From Hyalella azteca (Eukaryota > Arthropoda > Malacostraca > Amphipoda > Hyalellidae), in the NCBI RefSeq assembly GCF_000764305.2, contig NW_025936416.1, positions 62,001-126,000 of the forward strand: a stretch of DNA of 64,000 bases, written 5' to 3'. Shown here piece by piece: positions 1-9,450 of the stretch (positions within the stretch are counted from its first letter, which is position 1; every line of letters begins with the position of its first letter). The notes under the pieces are model-generated. The model ran no database searches. It was given only the letters and a program-made list of their open reading frames with translations, and was not told where the DNA came from. A program made the position numbers and the translations under genes.

Positions 1-18
1 CCATTTTTCCAATTCCAG

Positions 19-154
19 GAAGGGGAAGGCGGAGCCATACACTATTCCTTCCCTCATCCTCGTCTCCAGTCCGGAGTCCGGTCCGGACTCCGCCAGACCG
101 TCCCCACGGACCTCCTCTTTATCGACCCAGCAGCCCACTTCTGCCAGCCAGTAA
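19..154 (+). CDS. Candidate coding exon, unrecognised product
   Basis: A pyrimidine-rich stretch ending in CCAG at 15-18 makes a good splice acceptor, and the sequence after it is much GC-richer than anything in the next kilobases. The frame that starts at position 2 runs open to TAA at 152-154. It gives a Ser/Pro/Thr-rich tail (about 44 residues, containing SSPESGPDSARPSP) with mostly G or C third positions. The frame starting at position 1 is also open, to about 189, with slightly weaker third-position bias, so the frame is not settled. GTAAAT at 151 could be a weak donor, which would make 19-150 (132 bp) an internal exon instead of a terminal one. A perfect 10-bp inverted repeat lies inside (72-81 and 83-92). 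I do not recognise the protein. It is probably the right end of a gene lying mainly to the left of the window. Confidence 0.42.
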
Positions 155-1904
155 ATCTCGGTCTAAAAAATATCCATGTTGTTTGGTGCAAATAATCATC
201 CGGTTTTCAAAATTGATGTTGAGCAGAGTGACTAGAAATGTCCGGTAATTGGGAATGATATTCTATTGAAGTTCTCTCATCTTATTAGACAATATTTTTA
301 TTAGTATTATTCTGATTGACATTTACAACTGCGTGCATATCATCATCATCATCATCATCAATTGTTATCGGTATAGGTTATAATTAAACAACACTCAGTG
401 AATATACATGGTTATACGTGTTTCCCTGTAAGTTAGTATAAATAAAATAGTTTGGTATTCGTCAGTCGTTTCCTGATCTTATATACACAAAACGAATCGA
501 GTATTTAACTGCTGCGTTTATGGCAATTATTTTAATTTTCGTGAAATTTCTCAAGTTTTGCTACGTGACGATTACATACCAGAGTTCTCCATCACAAACA
601 TACCAAGTGCCAACGAATGTAGCTATATTTACCACGTAATTTGAGCCGTGACACATGTTCAACTGTTCATGTCAGATCAATCATTGAACGCGAATTCAAC
701 TTCCGCCAATTGCTCTGCCTCAATCATTGACGACACTTTTGGACTGAAAAGAAAAGCTCTGGCACAACGCCCAAACTTATTGTGAATCAAGGAAGTCTAT
801 TGATCCCCGCCGACGGTCTTACCACATGATTGATTGCTATTGAAACTAAAGACTAATTTTCTATTGGTTGTACTCTGCTACGCGGTTGACCGACCACCGC
901 ATTGATAACATAGAAACGGGCGCAATTGCGACATGATTAGTTGGGTTCTATAGCATTTAGCATGTGCTGCACCGGAAGAATTTTATTGATTGGCTTTTCT
1001 AAATGTTACCAATTAACTCATACTGTACAAAGGAAAGTTACGCTCCACGTACACTGAAGAGTGTTAGAAGGTAGGTGTACAGTCAATGCACACGAGATGT
1101 TGATTATTAGTCTATAAATTTATTACATTGCATGGTCGGACAGAGAAAAAAATATTAACCACCAACTGTAAATATTTTCATGCATAGAAAATGATTGTAA
1201 TAATAAATAAAGACATAGTGATCTCGGCGCTGAATTGTAGGCCTGATGTGGCCTCTCGCCGATTCTTTTCCTTTTCGTGCCTTGTTCACAGAAGATCTAA
1301 AATCGTGTCATTTGACCGGATCTTTTCATGAAAAGACTTCTTGACTAGGAGAATGGTATTCATGAAAAATAACTCGGTTGAAGATTAAATTTGAATGAAT
1401 GATTTACAAAATATTATGAAATGGCTAAATGTAGTTTAAGAAGTCAATATCTTTAAAATAAACATAACAGATCATGACCAATTGATAAAAAAATAAATTT
1501 TGCTCCTGATGCCAAACATAATAGGTAAATAGAAGCAACAATTTTTACAACCCTGTAATTTTGTGCTGCAATTGAAATTTTTTCTCGAGAAATTGTAGTA
1601 ATAATATTAATAATAGTAATAATATCAATATTATTATTCTTATTATTATTAATTTTATTAGCGTATCATTTAATCTCATTATTTGTAATTATTAGCGAAT
1701 TTCTTCGAATTAAAACTATCCTAGTTATCCAACCATAAATCTTAAATTCAGAATGACATTAGAATATTTTTTCGCAGTTGCTGAATCTTGGAAAGCTTGT
1801 ATTTTAGTTGTTACCATCGTAGTTATATCCGCATATTTCAGTGAACAGTCTGCATTCTCAGGCTGCTATCGCAGACTTCACTGTTATCGTACCATTTCTT
1901 CGAT
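155..1904. other. AT-rich non-coding stretch
   Basis: No convincing exon is seen here. It contains a run of ATC triplets (339-361) and an A/T trinucleotide-rich segment (about 1592-1655) whose two halves can pair with each other (AATAAT against ATTATT). If 19-154 is a terminal exon, the first few hundred bases are its 3' untranslated region, and an AATAAA hexamer occurs near 440. I see nothing else. Confidence 0.5.
339..361. repeat. (ATC)n microsatellite
   Basis: About seven uninterrupted ATC triplets. Confidence 0.9.
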
Positions 1905-2134
1905 AATCTCAAATGAAATTTGCACCTGATAGTTAAATTTGGAAAATGATGTAGTCATTTACTCGAAGTCAGTTTATTTTCCAGTAATAAATTCAATAAT
2001 TTGATACCCAGATAACGTGGTGGGAGCAATTGGTTTAGCTGGCTAATGAATTGACTCATCGTAAGAACTACCAGCAGCGTGATTATGCTGAGAGTTTGTT
2101 ATGTTTTGTAAAGTGGTGAAAGTAACATCTTGTT
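1905..2134 (+). repeat. Left block of large duplication, copy 1
   Basis: This 230-bp block matches 7213-7446 with scattered substitutions, both beginning AATCTCAAATG and running through GAGAGTTTGTTA. It ends in a single diverged version of the 29-bp unit that is triplicated in copy 2. Visible divergence is clearly higher here than in the 4003-5676 block, so the two parts have different histories or different rates of exchange. Confidence 0.85.
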
Positions 2135-4002
2135 ATCCCTGTTCCAAGTATCTTAAACTGAAATGCACGACAATATTCGTGGAAGTGTTTGCACTTCTTA
2201 CAAACATGTGTAGTGCAGCTACGGTATTAATTCGAGACAACAAAACTGTTTTTTTTTTATAATATGAGGTCGCTAATTATGATATGGTACGGATAACATT
2301 ATCAAATTTTTATTTTTTCATTATTAATTCTAATCCTATGTTAATTAGAACTCATTTCGTGACGTTTGGATCGAATTAGGTACTGGAAAAATTGCCGAGG
2401 GCTAGATTAATCATGGGAAAATGTGGGTAAATCTTTCATCCAAGGAAATCCTCGCCAAATCAGCGTACAAAAAAAAAACAAGTATTTGAGACACGGAGGC
2501 GAGTGATCTCAAGGTTTAGTGGGATTAATAATCTGTTCGCACCATAGCTTTGTCTTCCTCATAATGATTTGAATTCATGATATGCAGCCAGGTGAATTTA
2601 TTATTGAATGATACCATGGCGTGAAAACTTCTTCCACCACAATAATTATAACAATAATCTGTTCGTTCTTCTATGACGAATAATGCGGAAGGCTATTTTA
2701 AATTAACGCTTTTACTCTGCACTTAAGGCAATAAAATTTAGGAACTATAATGAACTTTTGATGGTGTCGATTTTCAATTACGGTTCAACTTCCTAAATAA
2801 ATGTGACATTATGAATTTAGATAATCGTGCAGAAGTAAGAGAATCGTGCAGAAGTAAGAGAATCGTGCAGAAGAGAGAAGTATGGTAGCCAGTGGTACAG
2901 GGCAAGTGCTGGTAGGGAGGTAGGGTGTGTAGGTAGTATGGTAGCCAGGCATGTTGCGTATTAGGTTGTCCTGGTATCGAAGAGTAACTCGGTTGGTTGA
3001 CCAGACGAATCGGGTTAACATGGATTTTCTCTGTTACAGATATTTCTATATTTGTACACCAAAGACGTTGCGGAAAGACATACCAAAGACATCTTATATT
3101 CAAAGACGTTGTGGATTTCAATTTGTCCTCTTCACGTTTATCACGCGATATATGTGCTCACTTATTCACATACATCATTTGAAACGTGCAACTGCATTTG
3201 CGGCTTAACGAATTAAAATGTTATTCGTACTTAGAAAATATAAACATATTTTCCAAAATTATTACGTGGTTCGAGATAGCTGGATTCAAAAATCTGGGAA
3301 AAATCCATCACAAGCAGCGTCGGGTTCTATAGTGTGCTCTGGAGAACGTGTTTGAGGGTGTGTGCATAATAGCATAATATATAATAATAATAATAAAAAT
3401 AGCATAATAGCATAATATATATGGGCTAATCGAGAGCATATCCATATATGGTCTCTGACAGGTAAATTTTTTGGATTTATTAGTTTATCTATTCTGGGCG
3501 ACACCGGAATTCCCCTGCTGACGTTATTTTTATCTTTCATTCAAATGCTTCAATATAGTTCCTAGTTTTAATGATGGATCATTTAATGAATGTCGCTGCG
3601 ATATATAATTTACATCATAATTTGTCTTGAGTAGTTATATTAACCTGACCCATTTTCATGTACGCAAGACAATATTTTTAATTAAATTTGAAAAGATCGA
3701 AAATGTCCACAACCGAACAATAATATTATTCACGGGGGTACTGAAATAAAAAGGCCTAACTTTAGAGACAGGACACTTGCTCTAAGTTAATAATAACTCT
3801 TTTACTTCAGATTAAATTCATTGTCAGAGTGAATGCTAATAAAAAACAATCCGTAGGTTAATTAACTGCATAATCATTTTTCTGTCCTGTTCAGAAAATG
3901 TGCAAATAAGCGACCGGAATCGATGCACTCATCGACGTTGTCCGGCATTTCTCCCTTAATTCCATTGTTGATCAACGTCCCCTGAATATTTGACACCACT
4001 TG
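2135..4002. other. 1.87-kb segment absent from copy 2
   Basis: This segment separates the two homologous blocks of copy 1 and has no counterpart in copy 2, where the blocks are joined through a short tandem repeat. It contains a 19-bp tandem repeat (2823-2878), a repeated GTATGGTAGCCAG (about 2880 and 2936), and an AT-rich run with repeated GCATAATA (3365-3420). Several short open frames overlap on both strands around 2774-3208 and none looks like a protein. No terminal inverted repeat was seen at its edges, so whether it was inserted in copy 1 or deleted from copy 2 is open. Confidence 0.6.
2823..2878 (+). repeat. 19-bp tandem repeat, three copies
   Basis: The unit AATCGTGCAGAAGTAAGAG begins at 2823, 2842 and 2861. 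The third copy diverges at its end. Confidence 0.9.
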
Positions 4003-5676
4003 TGAGGATGCTAGCGGAATCTTATCTGCTGAATCGAACAAGATATTTTAATGCGAGTATACTTTTTTGTTCGGGCTTTCGATGAACATCGATGGCATTG
4101 CACGAATACCTACAACTAAAGTCGCGCTAAAATAGTGATGCTTCGTTTGAGCCGCAAAATGCGGCTGTGGAGATGCCAGATCTAATCCTGGTACAATGAA
4201 TGCATAATGGCGTTAACGAAGTTGAATTATATAGCCAAATTGGTGAAATAACTTGACATAAAGTAGTAATTAAAAGGATAATTGAATTTTTTATTTCAAA
4301 TCAGTTCTATGTATAGGAGAACGGTTGTCGATCATTTGAACCAATCATGTTCAGTTGAATGAGCGATTAGCCGCTGCAAAATCGTTCAGCATCAATTTAC
4401 CAATGAACTTAATAAACTAAAACTAAAATAATTTAGATTTTCCAAGACTGGATAATATTGTTCCAAAATAATTTCTCGTGTTCTCATGATAACTTTGACA
4501 GTGAGTGGGTACTTTCATATTTATAATTTTGAATTTGTCATAAAAATTGAACGTTCTTTGACCAAAATTTGATATGTGATTAAAGATTCAGACACCGCTT
4601 CGAAATTTAAAGCAAATTCTTTTTCATTTGAGGCAACAAAATATAATTTACTTATTTTAGAATGACAATATAATTTCAACTCATATTTTCCATGTTGCGA
4701 TGCCACATGATATCATCAATGTGAACTAGCTTTCCAATTCATGCAACATCTTGATACTTTCTATATTTTGGATATGCCTTCCGAAAACTCCGAAATGTTT
4801 ACAACGGCATGCTCTAACCTCAAAAGGCCTAAAACTTCCTGAAGAATCCAATATATTAAAATGATCATAAAACTCCTTCAAAATTGTTTTGTCCAAAGTG
4901 TAGATAGAAGGTACAGTGCCACTTGAATCACGATATCGCTGACATATCGCGAGTTGTAAATATACTATCAAATATTTTATTTTCAACATCAAAAGACCAT
5001 GTTTCTGCTCACGCGTACCCATAGCATGAATTGCAGTTTTTGTACTGATAGCCGTGTTAGGAACCAGCAACTTCTTTTCCAATTTATTGAGGCAGCAATT
5101 TAACAAGGAGGTCATCCATTTAATGAGGTAAATTTTATCTCATTTACTTGACTGATCATTTGATGGCAACGTTTGTGAATTACTCTCGACTTTTAATTTT
5201 AAGATTAGGTATGTTCTTGTTAATTCCAATTCCAAATAAAAAATGGAGAGTCCCAGAGCGCTTACTTGCTCTTCTCAGTTATGAACAATTTTGTTGTAGG
5301 TCAATCAGCATCAATCAAAACTTGCAAATTATTATACTGGATTAGCTTTACCTGACAGCAATGAAATAAATGCATTCATGTACAATTTTCATCACACAAT
5401 TGCGCAATACAACGCGCTGTCACTAAATTAAGCCTTGAAAAAAATATGCCTTTTATGACCTCCACCATGAATGCAGAATGAATATTTTCGCACTCGTGTG
5501 TAAAAAATCATTTGTCATGCTGTGCCTGCCCATCGTCATTACTGAACTCTTGTTCAAAAAATTCCCTTCCAGGTGCCTACTATATACTACTACCTTCATC
5601 ATGACACTCGTGCACGAAGTAAAAATTTTCTTTTACAGCCTATTTAGCATGGTCATCACACTCGTGTACAAAACCC
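4003..5676 (+). repeat. 1,674-bp duplicated block, copy 1
   Basis: It aligns without gaps to 7514-9187 (offset 3,511). By eye I find only eight substitutions. Five lie between 4799 and about 4885 and three between 5245 and 5260; the rest appears identical. Homology begins at TGAGGATGCTAG and stops after AAACCC at 5676. The 3' third contains loosely repeated CACTCGTG-[T/C]A-AAA motifs. No terminal inverted repeats, target duplication or poly(A) tail mark the ends, so this looks like a segmental duplication, not a transposon copy. Confidence 0.93.
4726..5115 (-). CDS. Hypothetical 129-codon frame in duplicated block, copy 1
   Basis: A minus-strand frame of 129 codons, ATG at 5115 and stop at 4726. 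It is preserved in copy 2. The product is basic, with Cys pairs (NCCLNK near the start, RACRCKHFG near residue 107) and no clear domain, signal peptide or membrane segment. Of the five substitutions against copy 2, three are synonymous and two change a residue (I/S and K/R). That is compatible with constraint but far too few to prove it. A second small minus frame (4521-4706) follows in a different frame, so any larger gene would have to be spliced or broken. I do not recognise a family, and a chance frame remains likely. Confidence 0.25.
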   Translation of the reverse strand: MTSLLNCCLNKLEKKLLVPNTAISTKTAIHAMGTREQKHGLLMLKIKYLIVYLQLAICQRYRDSSGTVPSIYTLDKTILKEFYDHFNILDSSGSFRPFEVRACRCKHFGVFGRHIQNIESIKMLHELES

Positions 5677-7212
5677 TCTTTTGAGCATAAAATTATTGAC
5701 GGAGCAGTAGTTTAATGTTAGAAGCTTCTGAGTGCTCAATAAATTTGTTTAATTTCTATTGCATCACAGAGGAGTAGAGATTTTTTATCTAGAAACCAAT
5801 TTCAGCTATTTTTATTTGAAGTTAAACCGAAAGGAAATTATAGAATGTTTGCCTACATCGATTCTGTATATATAAGATAGAACCCTTTGTTAAAGAATAT
5901 TTAATTAAAAACCTTGTTTTCGCATAGATTACTCTAGGAATCTCGCAGAAAATGCGGCATTTTTTGTATAAAGCAGCCATGTAGGTTAATTTTAGGGACA
6001 AAACAAATCAAAATATGCATTTAAAAAATACTTTTTAATGACATTTTTAGATCGATTAGAGAGGTAGAAGTGTATTAAATATGGATCATAAGATTTGTAG
6101 CAAACAAGCATACCACAAGAAGTGAAGCTAAAGAGAAGTGTTGTGTAAATAAGTCATTTTTTTCTTGCGCGTCATCAATAACCGCTAAATATAACTAATC
6201 GTTTCCCCCCCCATTAATTTCCGGTAAAAATCTCATTTTAAGTTAAACGGAAATTTTTCCAGTTTGACTTTGCAATTACTCTGCGACTTGCAGTTGCAGG
6301 TGAACAAAATAGTTCAATACAAATAAATAAATGAATTCGAACAACGGGATTGAAATCATCCAACATTTTTTTCATATATATAAATCTAGTCCACCATTAA
6401 ACTATTTCCAATTTATTTGAAATTGTTATCTATGACAAATACTTCTGTCATTTATGACAGGATAAGGCTTCATTCTTAAACAAATTAAATGACACAAATT
6501 AATAAACAAATTAAGTATATCAATCAGAGTTACATACATTCTGAATTCAATGTCGTTAAACTCCAACGTAAAAAATAAATATTTAGTTGATCTTTAGACA
6601 ATAATGAAGTCTGTGCTACTGCATTGGTGCAGATGTCCTTGTTGAATATATTTTCCTTGTAACGTGTTGAAATTATTATTATTATATTATAGGGCTAGTG
6701 TAAATAATTTTACTTCTGGTTATGTTAATTGCGTTAATTGGCAAAAAACTTAACAACTAAAGCTTGAATTCATTAAAAAAATTTCATTGAAATAATAAAG
6801 ACATTACTTAGAAAAAATTAGAATTACACTAAAACCCTGATATTACAGCTACCCAGTTGACCTCGAATAAGATTATTTCCTATCTGCTACTTTCCAAATA
6901 CAGAACTGTAGATGCGAGAGGCGTTTTCACAATATTCTCTGCATTGCAAATAGTAACATAAGTTTCACAGTCCCATATGTGCTATCCAACAGGCATAAAT
7001 CCTCGTTATTGTATGGCGGCTAGTGGGAGTTCATAGCAATGATGATAACGGCTATCAGGAGTGAAACTGAAGTCCTGTAAAGATATTCATGCGCCTTCCC
7101 GAAGGCAAATCTGTCCCATATGTTACATGGAGCAGAGGTGCATAATAGCACCTACCTACAGAGGGTCTTGGTTGACTTTTTAGTAAAGTGATATTTGTTT
7201 ATTGATGTTACT
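5677..7212. other. Spacer between the duplicated blocks
   Basis: AT-rich, with a short C run near 6205 and a GC-richer patch around 7010-7110. No protein-like frame, inverted repeat or known element was recognised. Confidence 0.5.
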
Positions 7213-7446
7213 AATCTCAAATGAAATTTGCACCTGATAGTTAAATTAGGAAAATGATGTAGTCATTTAACTCGCAGTCAGTCTATTTTCCAGAAATAAA
7301 TTCAACAATTCGATACCCAGATAACGTGGTGGGAGCAATTGGTTTAGCTGGCTAATGAATTGACTCATCGTAAGAACTACCAGCAACGTGATTATGCTGA
7401 GAGTTTGTTACGTTTTTTCAAGTGCTGGAAGTAACATTACGTTGTG
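7213..7446 (+). repeat. Left block of large duplication, copy 2
   Basis: Counterpart of 1905-2134. It leads straight into the triplicated 29-bp unit and then the 7514-9187 block, with the 1.87 kb found in copy 1 missing. Confidence 0.85.
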
Positions 7447-7512
7447 TCAAGTGCTGGAAGTAACATTACGTTGTGTCAAGTGCTGGAAGTAATATTACGT
7501 TGTGTCAAGTGC
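7418..7512 (+). repeat. 29-bp tandem repeat at duplication junction
   Basis: Three full units, each beginning TCAAGTGCTGGAAGTAA, start at 7418, 7447 and 7476. A fourth partial unit at 7505 breaks off at the first base of the 1,674-bp block. Only one, diverged, unit exists at the equivalent place in copy 1 (about 2106-2134). The repeat sits exactly where copy 2 lacks 1.87 kb, as expected of slippage during end joining. Confidence 0.92.
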
Positions 7513-7513
7513 A

Positions 7514-9187
7514 TGAGGATGCTAGCGGAATCTTATCTGCTGAATCGAACAAGATATTTTAATGCGAGTATACTTTTTTGTTCGGGCTTTCGATGAACAT
7601 CGATGGCATTGCACGAATACCTACAACTAAAGTCGCGCTAAAATAGTGATGCTTCGTTTGAGCCGCAAAATGCGGCTGTGGAGATGCCAGATCTAATCCT
7701 GGTACAATGAATGCATAATGGCGTTAACGAAGTTGAATTATATAGCCAAATTGGTGAAATAACTTGACATAAAGTAGTAATTAAAAGGATAATTGAATTT
7801 TTTATTTCAAATCAGTTCTATGTATAGGAGAACGGTTGTCGATCATTTGAACCAATCATGTTCAGTTGAATGAGCGATTAGCCGCTGCAAAATCGTTCAG
7901 CATCAATTTACCAATGAACTTAATAAACTAAAACTAAAATAATTTAGATTTTCCAAGACTGGATAATATTGTTCCAAAATAATTTCTCGTGTTCTCATGA
8001 TAACTTTGACAGTGAGTGGGTACTTTCATATTTATAATTTTGAATTTGTCATAAAAATTGAACGTTCTTTGACCAAAATTTGATATGTGATTAAAGATTC
8101 AGACACCGCTTCGAAATTTAAAGCAAATTCTTTTTCATTTGAGGCAACAAAATATAATTTACTTATTTTAGAATGACAATATAATTTCAACTCATATTTT
8201 CCATGTTGCGATGCCACATGATATCATCAATGTGAACTAGCTTTCCAATTCATGCAACATCTTGATACTTTCTATATTTTGGATATGCCTTCCGAAAACT
8301 CCGAAATGTCTACAACGGCAAGCTCTAACCTCAAAAGGTCTAAAACTTCCTGAAGAATCCAAGATATTAAAATGATCATAAAACTCCTTCAAACTTGTTT
8401 TGTCCAAAGTGTAGATAGAAGGTACAGTGCCACTTGAATCACGATATCGCTGACATATCGCGAGTTGTAAATATACTATCAAATATTTTATTTTCAACAT
8501 CAAAAGACCATGTTTCTGCTCACGCGTACCCATAGCATGAATTGCAGTTTTTGTACTGATAGCCGTGTTAGGAACCAGCAACTTCTTTTCCAATTTATTG
8601 AGGCAGCAATTTAACAAGGAGGTCATCCATTTAATGAGGTAAATTTTATCTCATTTACTTGACTGATCATTTGATGGCAACGTTTGTGAATTACTCTCGA
8701 CTTTTAATTTTAAGATTAGGTATGTTCTTGTTAATTCCAATTCCAAATAAAAAATTGAGAGTTCCAGAGCACTTACTTGCTCTTCTCAGTTATGAACAAT
8801 TTTGTTGTAGGTCAATCAGCATCAATCAAAACTTGCAAATTATTATACTGGATTAGCTTTACCTGACAGCAATGAAATAAATGCATTCATGTACAATTTT
8901 CATCACACAATTGCGCAATACAACGCGCTGTCACTAAATTAAGCCTTGAAAAAAATATGCCTTTTATGACCTCCACCATGAATGCAGAATGAATATTTTC
9001 GCACTCGTGTGTAAAAAATCATTTGTCATGCTGTGCCTGCCCATCGTCATTACTGAACTCTTGTTCAAAAAATTCCCTTCCAGGTGCCTACTATATACTA
9101 CTACCTTCATCATGACACTCGTGCACGAAGTAAAAATTTTCTTTTACAGCCTATTTAGCATGGTCATCACACTCGTGTACAAAACCC
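7514..9187 (+). repeat. 1,674-bp duplicated block, copy 2
   Basis: Near-identical copy of 4003-5676. Right after its end, the sequence diverges into a unique 100 bp and then a foldback-family element (9286-9450). Confidence 0.93.
8237..8626 (-). CDS. Hypothetical 129-codon frame in duplicated block, copy 2
   Basis: Second copy of the 4726-5115 frame, intact and of identical length, with two amino-acid differences (Ser for Ile, Arg for Lys). The small downstream minus frame (8032-8217) is unchanged from copy 1. It has no recognised domain. Its preservation may simply reflect how recent the duplication is. Confidence 0.25.
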   Translation of the reverse strand: MTSLLNCCLNKLEKKLLVPNTAISTKTAIHAMGTREQKHGLLMLKIKYLIVYLQLAICQRYRDSSGTVPSIYTLDKTSLKEFYDHFNILDSSGSFRPFEVRACRCRHFGVFGRHIQNIESIKMLHELES

Positions 9188-9285
9188 CGCTCTTTTGGGG
9201 TGCGCCACACAAGTGTATGTATGCGATCAATTTTCTGGAAGCACTTACAAAGAGTCGTCGTCCTTTTATACTTCTATGGACACAT

Positions 9286-9450
9286 AAAAAATATAACTCA
9301 GGACTCACTGCAGTGAGTGACAGAGCGCATTTTCTCGTCGACGAAAACTTGAGGTCACGGACGGACGAACAGACGGACAGACAGACAGACAGACGGACAT
9401 GGCGGGCACAATAGTGCATTTTTTCCTTAAATGAGAAAATGCGCTAAAAA
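9286..9450 (+). mobile_element. Foldback/microsatellite family, copy A
   Basis: Order of parts: an A-rich start with ATAACTCA, the 16-bp palindrome ACTCACTGCAGTGAGT, the arm AGCGCATTTTCTC (9324-9336), GTCGACGAAAAC, a GACA/GACG tetranucleotide tract, ATGGCGGGCACAATAGTG, and the inverted arm GAGAAAATGCGCT (9433-9445). No coding capacity. The ends behave like those of a short non-autonomous element, but I could not identify a target-site duplication. Confidence 0.85.

Noticed and set aside
2774..3208. Several overlapping open frames on both strands
   Set aside because: They overlap a 19-bp tandem repeat and other repeated words; none has a domain-like composition.
7418..7512. Regularly spaced short repeats as a CRISPR array
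   Set aside because: The units are directly adjacent without unique spacers, and no cas-like genes exist; the same is true of the other tandem arrays.
8989..9414. 141-codon plus frame running from the duplicated block into copy A
   Set aside because: Its second half is translated foldback element and GACA tract, and the equivalent frame in copy 1 stops after 68 codons. It is a chance fusion.
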